Notes under the pieces: model-generated
Database searches by the model: none
Told to the model about the DNA's origin: nothing
What the model saw: the letters and a program-made list of their open reading frames with translations, nothing else
Shown: positions 8,501-17,153 of the stretch, in pieces
How positions within the stretch are numbered: the first letter of the stretch is position 1
Layout: each line of letters begins with the position of its first letter
Translations under genes and position numbers: made by a program
Source of the DNA: Proteobacteria bacterium UBA1844
Lineage (GTDB): Bacteria > Pseudomonadota > Gammaproteobacteria > Steroidobacterales > Woeseiaceae
DNA: 27,194 bases
Direction: 5' to 3'
NCBI GenBank assembly: GCA_002338615.1
Contig: DDIS01000162.1
Coordinates: forward strand, 1-27,194

Positions 8501-9051
8501 ATGGAAAAGCCTTGAAGAAGCAGCCCGCGAAAATACGGCTGATAGCCTTTGACGTCGACGGGGTATTTACCGATGGCCGCTTCTACCTGTCTGACGACGG
8601 CATCGAAAGCAAGGCATTTCACACCCAGGATGGCTTCGGTATTCGGCAATTATTAAAAGCCGGTATTGAAGTCGCCGTCATCAGTGGCCGCAAATCGATG
8701 GCCGTCGAGAGGCGGATGGCCGAGCTGGGCGTTCGGCATGTTATCCAGAATTGTCCGGACAAACCGGCAGCCTTTGACAAACTGTCGAAAACACTTGGCA
8801 TCCCGGCCAGCGAGTCCGCTTACGTGGGTGACGATATCCCGGACCTTCCGCTGTTAAGCAAAGTTGCTTTTTCAATTGCCGTCGCAAACGCGGTTTCCGC
8901 AGTACGGGAGTACTGCGACTACACCACCGAAGCAGCGGGCGGCAATGGCGCCGTTCGCGAGATTTGTGAGTTTCTGCTTGCAGCGCATGAGCCGGAATCG
9001 AATCAGCAGGAAACAGATAGCTTGCATGTGCAACAACAGGTATCGCCATGA
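8497..9051 (+). CDS. kdsC: 3-deoxy-D-manno-octulosonate 8-phosphate phosphatase
   Basis: Removes phosphate from KDO 8-phosphate, giving free KDO for LPS. This is a 184-aa HAD-superfamily enzyme of the C0 type without a cap domain, which works as a tetramer. Motif I is D19-V-D21 (AFDVDGVFTDG), motif II is the serine in VISGRKS, and motif IV is GDDIPDLP. A glycine-rich tail (AAGGNGAVREICE) matches the family's active-site lid. The start is GTG, overlapping the kdsD stop by four bases, with CAGGA five bases upstream. The stop overlaps the lptC ATG by four bases (ATGA), so kdsD-kdsC-lptC are probably translationally coupled. Confidence 0.96.
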   Translation: MNGKALKKQPAKIRLIAFDVDGVFTDGRFYLSDDGIESKAFHTQDGFGIRQLLKAGIEVAVISGRKSMAVERRMAELGVRHVIQNCPDKPAAFDKLSKTLGIPASESAYVGDDIPDLPLLSKVAFSIAVANAVSAVREYCDYTTEAAGGNGAVREICEFLLAAHEPESNQQETDSLHVQQQVSP

Positions 9052-9605
9052 CACCGCGCACCGTCATCCTGTTGATCGTGCTGGCCGTAGCGGCGCTGAT
9101 GAGCTGGTACCTCGCGCGCACGAATCAGCATGAAGCTGCCGCAAAGTCGTCCCTTGCGCCGGTGGCCCGCGGCTACTACCTGACCAATGCACGCATTCTC
9201 GGCACCGACACCGATGGCAGCCTGCTCTACGAAATCCGGGCCCGGCACGCTGAGCAACAAAGTGACCAGCAAGTAAGGTTTTCCGTCGTAGATATCGAGT
9301 ACTCGCCGGCTGCCGAGGTTCCCTGGTCGGTCAGCGCCGATTCGGCCATGATCTCGCCTGACCAGCGGGAGATACTTTTGCATGGCAACGTGCATGCGAG
9401 CAGTGAGCGAGGATTTTCCGGCGACGAGACCGACGTATTTACGGAATCCTTGACCCTGCAACCCGATTTGTACACCGCCGCGACCGACGAACGCGTCCGC
9501 ATCCAGATAGGCGAACGCACGTTATCTGGCACTGGCATGCTGGCTTTTCTCAAAGAGAACCGGCTGGAACTCAAATCAAACGTCAATGGCCGATTCGTAC
9601 CATGA
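9048..9605 (+). CDS. lptC: LPS export component LptC
   Basis: Single-pass inner-membrane protein that receives LPS from the LptB2FG transporter and hands it to periplasmic LptA. The 185-aa protein has one N-terminal membrane helix (about 5-22), then a periplasmic beta-jellyroll domain. Recognisable landmarks are the YYLTNARILGTDTDGSLLYEI strand region, which in LptC follows the helix, and the repeated beta-strand pattern to the C-terminus. Sequence is poorly conserved in this family, so position between kdsC and lptA is strong support. It starts at ATGA overlapping kdsC, with AGG seven bases upstream. Confidence 0.92.
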   Translation: MTPRTVILLIVLAVAALMSWYLARTNQHEAAAKSSLAPVARGYYLTNARILGTDTDGSLLYEIRARHAEQQSDQQVRFSVVDIEYSPAAEVPWSVSADSAMISPDQREILLHGNVHASSERGFSGDETDVFTESLTLQPDLYTAATDERVRIQIGERTLSGTGMLAFLKENRLELKSNVNGRFVP

Positions 9606-9630
9606 CCCTGCCCCGGACCAGGCTGATCTC

Positions 9631-10305
9631 ATGGCGGCGGTAACTTACAGAATGACAGGGTCGTGGTCAGGAGCGTGCGCGGCATTGTTGCTGATACCGG
9701 CCTTGTTGCTGGCGCAAACTGATAATTTGCGCCTGCCCGTCATAATCGATGCGGACCAGACCACCTACGATGGCAAGCTCTCGATGGTGCAGTTCAAAGG
9801 CTTGCGACTGACGCAGGGCGGGCTCGGGATCGAAGCTGATGTCGCGCACGCGAGCCGCATGGACTTTGACGACAGCGTCTGGCACTTCTCCGGCAACGTC
9901 GTTTTTGATATCGACGAAGGCCATATCGAGTGTGACGCGGCAGATCTCGAATTCTCGAATTTCACACTCAAGGTAGCAACGATCGAAGGGTCTCCTGCCA
10001 CTTTCGAATTCAAGCGCGAAGGCAGCGAGGATATGACCTACGCGAGTGCCAACAAGCTTCACTACGATGTTGCGAAGGCGGTCATAGAATTTTCAGGCAA
10101 CGCGACTATCACCGAGGGCAGCAACAAGATTTCCTCGGATACCCTCGTCTACAAGATCCTGGAACAGCGGGTAAACGCCGTCTCATCGGGTAACGGTGGC
10201 GACCGCGTCAAGGTAATATTTACGCCGCCCGACGAAGATCCAGCCCCGGACGCGGCTGCAACACCCGAAGATAATACCGACACCAGCAACGAAGGCAGTC
10301 AATGA
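9631..10305 (+). CDS. lptA: Periplasmic LPS-binding bridge protein LptA/LptH
   Basis: Forms the periplasmic filament that carries LPS from LptC to LptD. From the ATG at 9631 it is 224 aa. A hydrophobic signal (about 10-30, ending near LLLAQ) leads to an OstA/LptA beta-jellyroll (about 36-190) with the family features [31 protein letters not shown] and the [21 protein letters not shown] stretch. It ends in an acidic, proline- and threonine-rich tail (about residues 195-224) that makes it longer than E. coli LptA. The open frame reaches an ATG at 9586, inside lptC. ATG 9631 has AGG eight bases upstream, and ATG 9652 is another option. The stop overlaps the lptB ATG (ATGA). Confidence 0.92.
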   Translation: MAAVTYRMTGSWSGACAALLLIPALLLAQTDNLRLPVIIDADQTTYDGKLSMVQFKGLRLTQGGLGIEADVAHASRMDFDDSVWHFSGNVVFDIDEGHIECDAADLEFSNFTLKVATIEGSPATFEFKREGSEDMTYASANKLHYDVAKAVIEFSGNATITEGSNKISSDTLVYKILEQRVNAVSSGNGGDRVKVIFTPPDEDPAPDAAATPEDNTDTSNEGSQ

Positions 10306-11027
10306 GCATTCTGACTGTGCAGAATATTTCCAAGAGCTACAAGCTTCGCAAAGTTGTAAAAGACCTGTCGCTGGAAATGACGAGTGGCGAGGTAGTCGGC
10401 CTGCTTGGCCCCAACGGTGCCGGGAAAACCACCGCGTTTTATATGATCGTTGGGCTGGTCCGCGCTGACAGCGGCAAGATCCTGCTGGACGGCAAAGACC
10501 TCACGAGTCAACCGATGCATGCCCGCGCACGGCTCGGCGTCGGCTACCTGCCGCAGGAAGCTTCGATTTTTCGCAAACTGACCGTCGAGCAGAACGTACT
10601 CGCGATCCTCGAGGTGCGTGACGACCTGGATCGTGCGGGCCGCGAAGAAGAACTGGAAAAGTTGCTCGACGAATTGCATGTCGGCCACGTTCGCGGCAGC
10701 CTTGGCATCAGCCTGTCAGGGGGGGAGCGCCGTCGTGTGGAGATTGCGCGCGCACTTGCGGCCAATCCGCTGTTCGTCCTCCTCGACGAACCTTTCGCCG
10801 GCGTCGACCCTATCTCGGTACTCGATATTCAGCGCATAATCAGGCACTTGTGTGAACGCGACATTGGGGTTCTGATAACCGACCACAATGTGCGCGAGAC
10901 ACTCGGAATTTGCAGCAGAGCCTATATACTGAGTGATGGCAGCCTCATTGCGTCGGGTTCGCCGGATGATATTCTGGAAAACCATCACGTTCGAGAAGTG
11001 TATCTCGGACAGGAATTCAAACTTTGA
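10302..11027 (+). CDS. lptB: LPS export ATP-binding protein LptB
   Basis: Cytosolic ATPase of the LptB2FG ABC transporter that extracts LPS from the inner membrane. The 241-aa protein has all ABC motifs: Walker A GPNGAGKT (36-43), Q-loop Q85 in [12 protein letters not shown], signature LSGGE (138-142), Walker B FVLLDEP with D162/E163, and H-loop H195 in TDHNVRE. The [11 protein letters not shown]-loop and the [10 protein letters not shown]-loop are typical of LptB. GAAGG lies six bases before the ATG, which overlaps the lptA stop. The membrane partners LptF and LptG are not in the window, as in other gammaproteobacteria where they are encoded elsewhere. Confidence 0.97.
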   Translation: MSILTVQNISKSYKLRKVVKDLSLEMTSGEVVGLLGPNGAGKTTAFYMIVGLVRADSGKILLDGKDLTSQPMHARARLGVGYLPQEASIFRKLTVEQNVLAILEVRDDLDRAGREEELEKLLDELHVGHVRGSLGISLSGGERRRVEIARALAANPLFVLLDEPFAGVDPISVLDIQRIIRHLCERDIGVLITDHNVRETLGICSRAYILSDGSLIASGSPDDILENHHVREVYLGQEFKL

Positions 11028-11063
11028 GCCACAATTTTCGCAGGGCCTTCGAAAAAAACTTAA

Positions 11064-12452
11064 ATGCTTAAACCTTCGCTGCAGCTAAAACTTGGGCAAT
11101 CGCTGACGATGACGCCGCAGCTGCAACAGGCCATTCGCCTGTTGCAACTACCTATTCTCGACCTGAATGCGCAGATTCAGGATGCGCTTGAAGAAAACAT
11201 CATGCTCGAAATGGAGGACTTGCCCGACGTTCCTCGCACGAGCTCTGAATCGACTGTCGAGATCGAGGCCATCAAGGCCGAAGACAGCTGGCAGACGCGT
11301 TCTGCCGAACGCATTTCCGATGGCGGCTGGAATGGCGAAGGTCGCCCGATGAGCGAGTTCGCTGACGAATCCGGCCAGTCCCTGCGTGAACACCTGCTCT
11401 GGCAACTGGAAATGGAGGACTTTTCACCGCGCGAGGCCGTCATTGGTGAGGCGCTGGTCGACGCCATCAATGATGATGGCTACCTGACCGCTACGCTCGA
11501 CGACATCAAAGCCAGTATCGACGCGCCGGTGAGTGCCGACGATATTGAGGCTGCGCTGATGAAGGTTCAGAACCTCGATCCGGTCGGCGTCGGCGCGCGT
11601 TCCCTCTCGGAATGCATCGTACTGCAACTCAAACAGCTTGACGTCGATACTCCCGCCCGCGAACTCGCCATCGAACTTGCAAGCAAACACCTGGATCTCG
11701 TTGCGACCCGGGCGCACGGGGAATTGCGCCGTACATTGCGTACCACGGACGAAAACCTGCAGGATGCTTTGGCCCTCGTGAAGGGTTGCAACCCGAAGCC
11801 TGGCCTCGCGGTGAGCCCGGCTGCGGCGGAATATGTTATTCCCGATGTCTTTGTACGCAAGGTAGACAATCGCTGGCAGGTCGAAATAAGTGCAACCGGT
11901 GTACCGCGCTTGTCCGTGAACCAGACTTACGCCAAGTTACTGCGCGGCAACGGTGATCACGCAGTGTTGCGCTCGCAGCTGCAGGAGGCGCGTTGGTTGA
12001 TACGCAGCCTCGAAATTCGCAATGAAACCTTACTTAAAGTTGCAACCAGCATTGTGGCCCGGCAGACCGAGTTTCTCGATTTGGGCGACGAGGCCATGAA
12101 ACCCATGGTACTGAAAGACATTGCCGAGGAGATCGGTATGCATGAATCAACCATTTCGCGCGTCACGACCAATAAGTACATGCACACGCCGCGCGGCATA
12201 TTTGAATTCAAGCACTTCTTCTCGAGCCACCTGAGTACCGATACGGGCGAAGACCAGTCGTCGACCTCGGTTCGCGCAAAAATTCGCAGACTGATAGGTG
12301 CCGAGAATCCGAAAAAACCCTTGAGTGACAGCAAGATCGCGAGCTTGCTGGCGGACGATGGAATCAAGGTTGCGAGACGAACTGTGGCGAAGTACCGTGA
12401 AGCCATGAATATCGCTTCATCGAGCGACCGTCGGGAACGCCCGGATCGATAG
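11064..12452 (+). CDS. rpoN: RNA polymerase sigma-54 factor
   Basis: Directs RNA polymerase to -24/-12 promoters that need an AAA+ activator, typically for nitrogen, motility and alternative nutrient genes. The 462-aa protein has region I at the N-terminus (LQLKLGQSLTMTPQLQQAIRLLQL), the acidic region II, the core-binding domain in the middle, and a helix-turn-helix (about residues 355-380, MHESTISRVTTNKYMHTPRG). The RpoN box ARRTVAKYRE (437-446) reads the -24 element. All modules are complete. The ATG is 36 bases after lptB with no obvious Shine-Dalgarno sequence. Position between lptB and hpf is the conserved gammaproteobacterial arrangement. Confidence 0.98.
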   Translation: MLKPSLQLKLGQSLTMTPQLQQAIRLLQLPILDLNAQIQDALEENIMLEMEDLPDVPRTSSESTVEIEAIKAEDSWQTRSAERISDGGWNGEGRPMSEFADESGQSLREHLLWQLEMEDFSPREAVIGEALVDAINDDGYLTATLDDIKASIDAPVSADDIEAALMKVQNLDPVGVGARSLSECIVLQLKQLDVDTPARELAIELASKHLDLVATRAHGELRRTLRTTDENLQDALALVKGCNPKPGLAVSPAAAEYVIPDVFVRKVDNRWQVEISATGVPRLSVNQTYAKLLRGNGDHAVLRSQLQEARWLIRSLEIRNETLLKVATSIVARQTEFLDLGDEAMKPMVLKDIAEEIGMHESTISRVTTNKYMHTPRGIFEFKHFFSSHLSTDTGEDQSSTSVRAKIRRLIGAENPKKPLSDSKIASLLADDGIKVARRTVAKYREAMNIASSSDRRERPDR

Positions 12453-12590
12453 AACAAGCTGATGAGCTGACCCGGTGTGTCAGCCTGATAACCCCCGAAT
12501 CCCCAGCAACAGGAGCAACCTGACCCAAGCAGTCCGACAAGTAATTTACAGTACGACACTTCGTCCGGGAGTTCGTACATCGTGAAAACT

Positions 12591-12596
12591 AAGGAG
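12591..12596 (+). promoter_or_regulatory. Shine-Dalgarno site deciding the hpf start
   Basis: AAGGAG with a 6-base spacer precedes the ATG at 12603. This rules against the in-frame GTG at 12582. Confidence 0.75.
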
Positions 12597-12602
12597 ACAA
12601 CT

Positions 12603-12923
12603 ATGCAATTGAATGTTTCAGGCCATCACGTGGAAATAACTGACTCTCTCCGTGGCTACGTCGAGTCAAAAATAGAACGGCTGGAACGTCATTTTGACCT
12701 GGTATCGGATGTACACTGCATACTGACGGTCGAAAAACTCCGACACAAAGCGGAAGCGAAAGTTAACGTCAATGGTGATACGATCTTCGCGGAAACCACG
12801 GAAGAAGATATGTACGCAGCTATCGACGGACTTGTCGACAAGCTTGATCGACGGGTTCGCAAGCATAAAGAGAAACTTGTTGACCACCATGCGAAACAGG
12901 CACCGAAACGCGATTTTGCCTGA
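12603..12923 (+). CDS. hpf: Ribosome hibernation promoting factor (short form)
   Basis: Binds the 30S subunit in slow growth and helps ribosomes form inactive dimers, protecting them until nutrients return. The 106-aa protein is the short HPF/YfiA type with a single beta-alpha-beta fold: MQLNVSGHHVEITDSLRGYV, the VEKLRHKAEAKVNVNG strand pair and EDMYAAIDGLVDKLDRRV are characteristic. It lacks the C-terminal dimerisation domain of long HPF. The start is set by AAGGAG six bases before the ATG and matches E. coli HPF. It lies 150 bases after rpoN, so it may also have its own promoter, though I could not identify one with confidence. Confidence 0.96.
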   Translation: MQLNVSGHHVEITDSLRGYVESKIERLERHFDLVSDVHCILTVEKLRHKAEAKVNVNGDTIFAETTEEDMYAAIDGLVDKLDRRVRKHKEKLVDHHAKQAPKRDFA

Positions 12924-13019
12924 CCTCCTGTAAGATCGTGTGATCCTGGCAGGTAATCCCTCAGCGGCGATCCTGCCAAGCTCACACGCCACCCTTTGGC
13001 TTATGATCCCCCCATAACT

Positions 13020-13514
13020 ATGTCCCTCGCCCAGCTCATTAAATCTGACAGCGTCCTGTGCAATGCGCATGCACGTAGCAAGAAGCATTGCCTGGAAATA
13101 CTCAGTGAACTGCTGGTCCGGGATATCCCGGATATCAGTGCCGAGGATATTTTCGAAAGCCTGATCGGTCGCGAACGGCTTGGTTGTACTGGCCTGTCCA
13201 ATGGTGTTGCATTTCCGCACGGTCGAGTCGAAGGGCTGACGACAAGTCACGCCGCTTTAATCAAATTGTCGGATGCTGTGGATTTTGATTCAGCCGATGG
13301 CGAAGCAGTGGACCTGGTTCTCGGCCTGTTGGTGCCCAAAGAGCTCAAGGAGAGTGACTACGCGGATATCGACCTGATTACCGGGCTATTGTCGGATCCG
13401 AAGCTGCGAAAGGAGCTGCGCGCGTGCAACACGAGCAAGGAGTTGCATAAAACCCTGCTCCTGGGCTGCGATTCTCTCGAAGCTGAGCAGCAGAAAGCCG
13501 CCAGTGCCGGTTGA
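13020..13514 (+). CDS. ptsN: Nitrogen-regulatory PTS enzyme IIA (EIIA-Ntr)
   Basis: Terminal phosphate acceptor of the regulatory PTS-Ntr cascade (EI-Ntr to NPr to EIIA-Ntr). In other bacteria it controls potassium uptake, phosphate sensing and other processes by protein contact; it does not transport sugar. From the ATG at 13020 it is 164 aa with a PTS EIIA type-2 domain. The phosphorylated histidine is H67 in NGVAFPHGRVEG. LVPKELKESDYADI and the following helices are also typical. An in-frame TTG at 12996 would add eight residues. The ATG aligns better, though neither has a clear Shine-Dalgarno sequence. The NPr gene that often follows rapZ is not in this window. Confidence 0.94.
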   Translation: MSLAQLIKSDSVLCNAHARSKKHCLEILSELLVRDIPDISAEDIFESLIGRERLGCTGLSNGVAFPHGRVEGLTTSHAALIKLSDAVDFDSADGEAVDLVLGLLVPKELKESDYADIDLITGLLSDPKLRKELRACNTSKELHKTLLLGCDSLEAEQQKAASAG

Positions 13515-13539
13515 TGTTCATGGCCAGCAGCAGGGTGAA

Positions 13540-14424
13540 ATGCTAATGGCCGAGGGCAAACGCCTGATTATTGTCAGTGGTCTCTCCGGTTCCGGAAAGT
13601 CTGTTGCGCTGCATGTCCTTGAGGACCTTGGCTATTACTGTATCGATAATCTTCCCGCCGCGTTGTTGCAGTCCGCCGTCGCTGAAGTAACCGCCAGTGA
13701 TGAAAAGAGCAGCGCGCTCATAGCAGTTGGCATCGACGCACGCAACAGGCGGCGCAATCTTGAGGCTTTGCCGGCCATTGTCAGTCAGTTTCGAGACCAG
13801 TCCATCCTCACGGATGTGTTGTTCCTGCAGGCGGACGATGAAATCCTGCTCAAGCGCTACAGTGAATCCAGGCGGCGGCATCCCCTCGCCGTGCAAGGGT
13901 CAGAGCTGCGCTCGGCGATCGAAACCGAACGCCAGGTGCTGGCAGAGGTGATCAACACCGCCGACTTGATCATTGATACTTCAAGGACCAGTGTCTACGA
14001 ATTATCTGACATCCTTCGCGACCGGGTAGACAGGCGCACCCCGGATTCTATGTCCGTTTTGATCGAATCGTTCGGCTTCAAACACGGTATTCCCGCAGAT
14101 GCAGATTTTGTATTCGATTTGCGTAGCTTGCCGAACCCCTACTGGACAGTTGAGTTACGGGGCCTGACCGGGCTGGACCGGGAAGTGTCGGAGTTCCTTG
14201 AATCGCAGCAATCATTCGTTGCCATGCACGACGATATCCTGGGTTTCCTGGAGCGCTGGCTGCCAACTTATCGCGAAGCGCATCGTGGCTATCTGACCAT
14301 CGCACTCGGTTGCACGGGTGGCCAGCATCGCTCCGTGTACATGGTTGAAAAGCTGGCGGCATCTTTGCAGGACGGTGGTCAGGTTGTCAGCACGCGACAC
14401 AACGAGCTGCACAATACCCCGTAG
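13540..14424 (+). CDS. rapZ: RNase adapter / nucleotide-binding protein RapZ
   Basis: In E. coli RapZ binds the small RNA GlmZ, guides RNase E to it and so tunes glucosamine-6-phosphate synthase; it senses glucosamine-6-phosphate. From the ATG at 13540 it is 294 aa. The N-terminal P-loop GLSGSGKS (14-21) is followed by LEDLGYYCIDNLP. The C-terminal RNA- and metabolite-binding domain contains ESFGFKHGIP, ADFVFDLRSLPNPYW, LTGLD and the GCTGGQHRSVYM segment. AGG lies a few bases before this ATG. The open frame extends to a GTG at 13504 inside ptsN, and a second ATG lies at 13546. Whether GlmY/GlmZ RNAs exist in this organism cannot be judged here. Confidence 0.94.
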   Translation: MLMAEGKRLIIVSGLSGSGKSVALHVLEDLGYYCIDNLPAALLQSAVAEVTASDEKSSALIAVGIDARNRRRNLEALPAIVSQFRDQSILTDVLFLQADDEILLKRYSESRRRHPLAVQGSELRSAIETERQVLAEVINTADLIIDTSRTSVYELSDILRDRVDRRTPDSMSVLIESFGFKHGIPADADFVFDLRSLPNPYWTVELRGLTGLDREVSEFLESQQSFVAMHDDILGFLERWLPTYREAHRGYLTIALGCTGGQHRSVYMVEKLAASLQDGGQVVSTRHNELHNTP

Positions 14425-14451
14425 GGATTCGTTCCCGTTGGAACTCGACCG

Positions 14452-15801
14452 ATGGACAGCAGAGAACAGACCCAGGGGAACCTGAAACGCCTCCGGGAGC
14501 AACTGGACACAGGCGGCATGCGCGCGGCGCGCGTAATGCTGAACAGCCTGCACCCGTCCGAGATTGGCCACCTGCTTGAATCCTTGCCACGCCCCGAACG
14601 TGCCCTCGTCTGGGAGATTCTTGACCCCGACATCGAAGGCGATGTTCTGGTCGAGGTTGTGGAGGATGTACGCGACGACCTGATACGCGGCATGCCGACC
14701 GAGGAACTGATCGCGGCGGTTGGTGGCATGGAGCTCGACGACCTCGCCGACCTGCTGGCCGATTTGCCGGAGGCGGTCACGCGTGAGGTCGTGGAATCCC
14801 TGAACCTGCAGGACCAGGAACGCCTGCAGCAGGTACTGCAATACGACGAGGATACGGCCGGCGGCCTGATGAACGTGGACATCGTCACGGTACGCCCCGA
14901 CGTGACGCTCGATGTCGTATTTCGCTACCTGCGCAGCAGGGGCGACATGCCGGACGGTACTGACTCGATTTTCGTCGTCAACCGGAAAAACCAGTACCTT
15001 GGCACCGTTTACCTGTCGCGAATGCTGTTGACTGATCCCGGAACCCTGGTGTCCGGCATCATGTCTGTCGCCATGACGCCCATCAAGGCACTTGCCTCAT
15101 CACGCCAGGTCGTGTGGGAATTTGAACATCGCGACCTGCTGTCCGCGCCGGTTGTCGACGAAGCCGGCGTGGTTGTCGGCCGCATAACGGTCGACGACGT
15201 TCTCGACGAAATCCGTGATGAAGCGGAACACTCCCTCATGAGCGCTGTGGGCCTCGATGAAGAAGGCGACATGTTCGCACCCGTCGTTACGAGCGCGCTG
15301 CGCCGCGCGATCTGGCTCGGCGTTAACCTGATGACCGCATTTCTCGCCGCATCCGTGGTCGATATTTTCCAGACAACGATCGACAAAATCGTGTTGCTCG
15401 CCGTATTGATGCCGATCGTCCCGAGTATGGGTGGTGTGGCCGGTACCCAGTCACTGACCATCATCACGCGCGCGCTTGCGCTGCACCAGATCGACCGCGC
15501 CAACGCGCCCGGCATCCTGCGCAAGGAACTCGCTGTGGGCCTGTTAAACGGAATTGCGTGGGCTTCCGTGGTCGCAGGAGCAACTTACCTCTGGTTCGAC
15601 GACTGGCGCATCGGCACCGTCATCGGCGCCGCGATGATCATCAACATGGTTGTCGCCGCGTTCGCGGGTTTTTCGATTCCGTTGATCCTGAACAAAATGC
15701 GTCTCGACCCGGCACTCGGCGGCGGTGTCGTGCTGACAACAGTCACAGACGTCATCGGCTATGCGGCTTTCCTTGGCCTCGGCGCAACGTTTCTCCTATA
15801 A
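14452..15801 (+). CDS. mgtE: Magnesium channel MgtE
   Basis: Homodimeric inner-membrane Mg2+ channel gated by cytosolic Mg2+ binding. The 449-aa protein has the full layout: an acidic MgtE-N superhelical domain (about 25-130), a CBS pair (about 140-260) and a plug helix. Five membrane helices follow (about 285-449), with the conserved PIVPSMGGVAGTQS (321-334) and VTDVIGYAAFLGLG near the end. D433 corresponds to the ion-selective pore aspartate (D432 in the Thermus protein). It follows rapZ after 27 bases in the same direction and could be the last gene of that operon. No Mg-sensing leader fits in so short a gap. Cobalt transport is an alternative substrate for the family. Confidence 0.96.
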   Translation: MDSREQTQGNLKRLREQLDTGGMRAARVMLNSLHPSEIGHLLESLPRPERALVWEILDPDIEGDVLVEVVEDVRDDLIRGMPTEELIAAVGGMELDDLADLLADLPEAVTREVVESLNLQDQERLQQVLQYDEDTAGGLMNVDIVTVRPDVTLDVVFRYLRSRGDMPDGTDSIFVVNRKNQYLGTVYLSRMLLTDPGTLVSGIMSVAMTPIKALASSRQVVWEFEHRDLLSAPVVDEAGVVVGRITVDDVLDEIRDEAEHSLMSAVGLDEEGDMFAPVVTSALRRAIWLGVNLMTAFLAASVVDIFQTTIDKIVLLAVLMPIVPSMGGVAGTQSLTIITRALALHQIDRANAPGILRKELAVGLLNGIAWASVVAGATYLWFDDWRIGTVIGAAMIINMVVAAFAGFSIPLILNKMRLDPALGGGVVLTTVTDVIGYAAFLGLGATFLL

Positions 15802-15826
15802 AGTCTGTGGCGCAGACAGCAAATAC

Positions 15827-17041
15827 TCAGGTCGGATCTACGTCGAGCAGGTCGTGTTTGACCCAGGCGGGCGCGAACAGGCGCGGGATTGGATCGCCAT
15901 TTATGAAGGCCGCGAGCTCATCCCTTACTTTCATCGCATCACGATAACCCAGGTCGATCAGTTCGCGCGTGAATGTACGCTCGAAAAGCAGATAACTGAC
16001 GAGGCGGTTTTCGGCCTTGTTGCGCCCACCAATGCCGTACAGGAGTGCGCGCATGGCAAATGGCAGTTCCTTGCGGTGCCTGTTTGCGATTTCACGCAGG
16101 TCTTTGCTGGGCACGACCACCATGGTATCGATCGCCCGCATTTCACTGACGACGCCCTGTCGATGCTCAGCGGGTACTGCGTCGATGAGCTGGTTGATCC
16201 GGGTCATGCGCTCAAGGTCCGAGTACAGGCCATCCAGAAACAAGGCGTCCAGCGTATAGCCGGCGATCTGGGCGAAGCTGGGGAATGGCGGTACTTCGCC
16301 ATGGGGCGATTCCTCGTCAGTAACCTCGTTGCGTACGCCGATGACCAGGATCCGGTCTGCGCCGAGATGAATGGCGGGGCTGAGCGGTGTTGCCTGCCGC
16401 ATTGCACCGTCACCGAAGTATTCGTTACCTATCAGGACCGGGCTGAACACCATTGGCACCGCAATACTCGCCATCACGTGGTCGAGATTGAGGTTTTCTT
16501 GCTCACCAATCCGGCGGGTGCGTGCCCACGGCAGGTGACCGTCCGTCGCCTGGAAAAAAGTGTGCGACTGCGCAGAGCTGTAGCCAGCTGCTGTGATGGC
16601 AACCGCCTCGAGCCAGCCCGCCTCAAGCGCGATCTGAATCTGGGGAAAGCGTACGTTACGGCTCAGCAATGCGCGCAGCGGTGAATTGTCGAGCAGGGAC
16701 TTCGGCATGCCAATCATGCCGCCAGTCACGATCGCCGCAAACCAGTGCAGGCTGCTTTTGAGCATCGTCCGCCGATCCGTGCGATAGACCTGGTCACAAC
16801 GAAAATTACTCCAGACACCCAGAAGTTCCGCAACCGCAATTTTGAAACGACGCGCCTTGGCGGCCAGTACCACGGTATTCACCGCGCCAGCGGAAGACCC
16901 GCTGATGACGGCAAAAGGGTTCGGCTTACCCCGGGGCACGAGTTCTGCAATCGCCTTGAGCACCCCCACCTGGAAGGCACCCCGTGCGCCACCACCCGGC
17001 AAAACAAGAGCGGACTTGGGTTTGTGATCAATGTTCGACAT
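15827..17041 (-). CDS. Patatin-like phospholipase family protein
   Basis: Predicted cytosolic or membrane-associated acyl hydrolase using a Ser-Asp dyad. The 404-aa protein has the patatin hallmarks: the oxyanion loop PGGGARG (15-21), the nucleophile elbow G48-S-S50-A-G52, and the catalytic D211 in F-G-D-G-A. The region after about residue 225 is a second part found in several bacterial patatin-like proteins, with no motif I can assign. There is no signal peptide, unlike secreted ExoU- or PlpD-type enzymes. It converges on mgtE (25-base gap) and diverges from the peroxiredoxin gene. The substrate (phospholipid, lysophospholipid or storage ester) cannot be told from sequence. Confidence 0.88.
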   Translation of the reverse strand: MSNIDHKPKSALVLPGGGARGAFQVGVLKAIAELVPRGKPNPFAVISGSSAGAVNTVVLAAKARRFKIAVAELLGVWSNFRCDQVYRTDRRTMLKSSLHWFAAIVTGGMIGMPKSLLDNSPLRALLSRNVRFPQIQIALEAGWLEAVAITAAGYSSAQSHTFFQATDGHLPWARTRRIGEQENLNLDHVMASIAVPMVFSPVLIGNEYFGDGAMRQATPLSPAIHLGADRILVIGVRNEVTDEESPHGEVPPFPSFAQIAGYTLDALFLDGLYSDLERMTRINQLIDAVPAEHRQGVVSEMRAIDTMVVVPSKDLREIANRHRKELPFAMRALLYGIGGRNKAENRLVSYLLFERTFTRELIDLGYRDAMKVRDELAAFINGDPIPRLFAPAWVKHDLLDVDPT

Positions 17042-17108
17042 GCACCGTCAATCTCTACAAATGTTGCCCGGGTCTGCAGCAGCTGGCGTTCGCTCCGGCT
17101 GCAAGCGT

Positions 17109-17114
17109 ATTATA
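17109..17114 (-). promoter_or_regulatory. Candidate -10 hexamer for the patatin-like gene
   Basis: A perfect TATAAT lies on the minus strand 67 bases before the patatin-like gene's start. The same bases read TATTAT on the plus strand, facing the peroxiredoxin gene, so the site could serve either direction. No good -35 match was found. Confidence 0.25.
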
Positions 17115-17153
17115 GTGCGCGCCTTGCGCAGTACGGTTAGTGACTTAGAGTCG

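Noticed and set aside
7822..8649. 275-codon minus-strand frame opposite kdsD
   Set aside because: Serine/arginine-rich shadow of a well-conserved gene.
12466..12484. GCTGAC/GTCAGC hairpin after rpoN
   Set aside because: A six-base stem with a seven-base loop and no T-run; not enough to call a terminator.
15761..16684. 307-codon plus-strand frame antisense to the patatin-like gene
   Set aside because: The opposite strand carries intact patatin motifs; this frame has none and begins inside mgtE.
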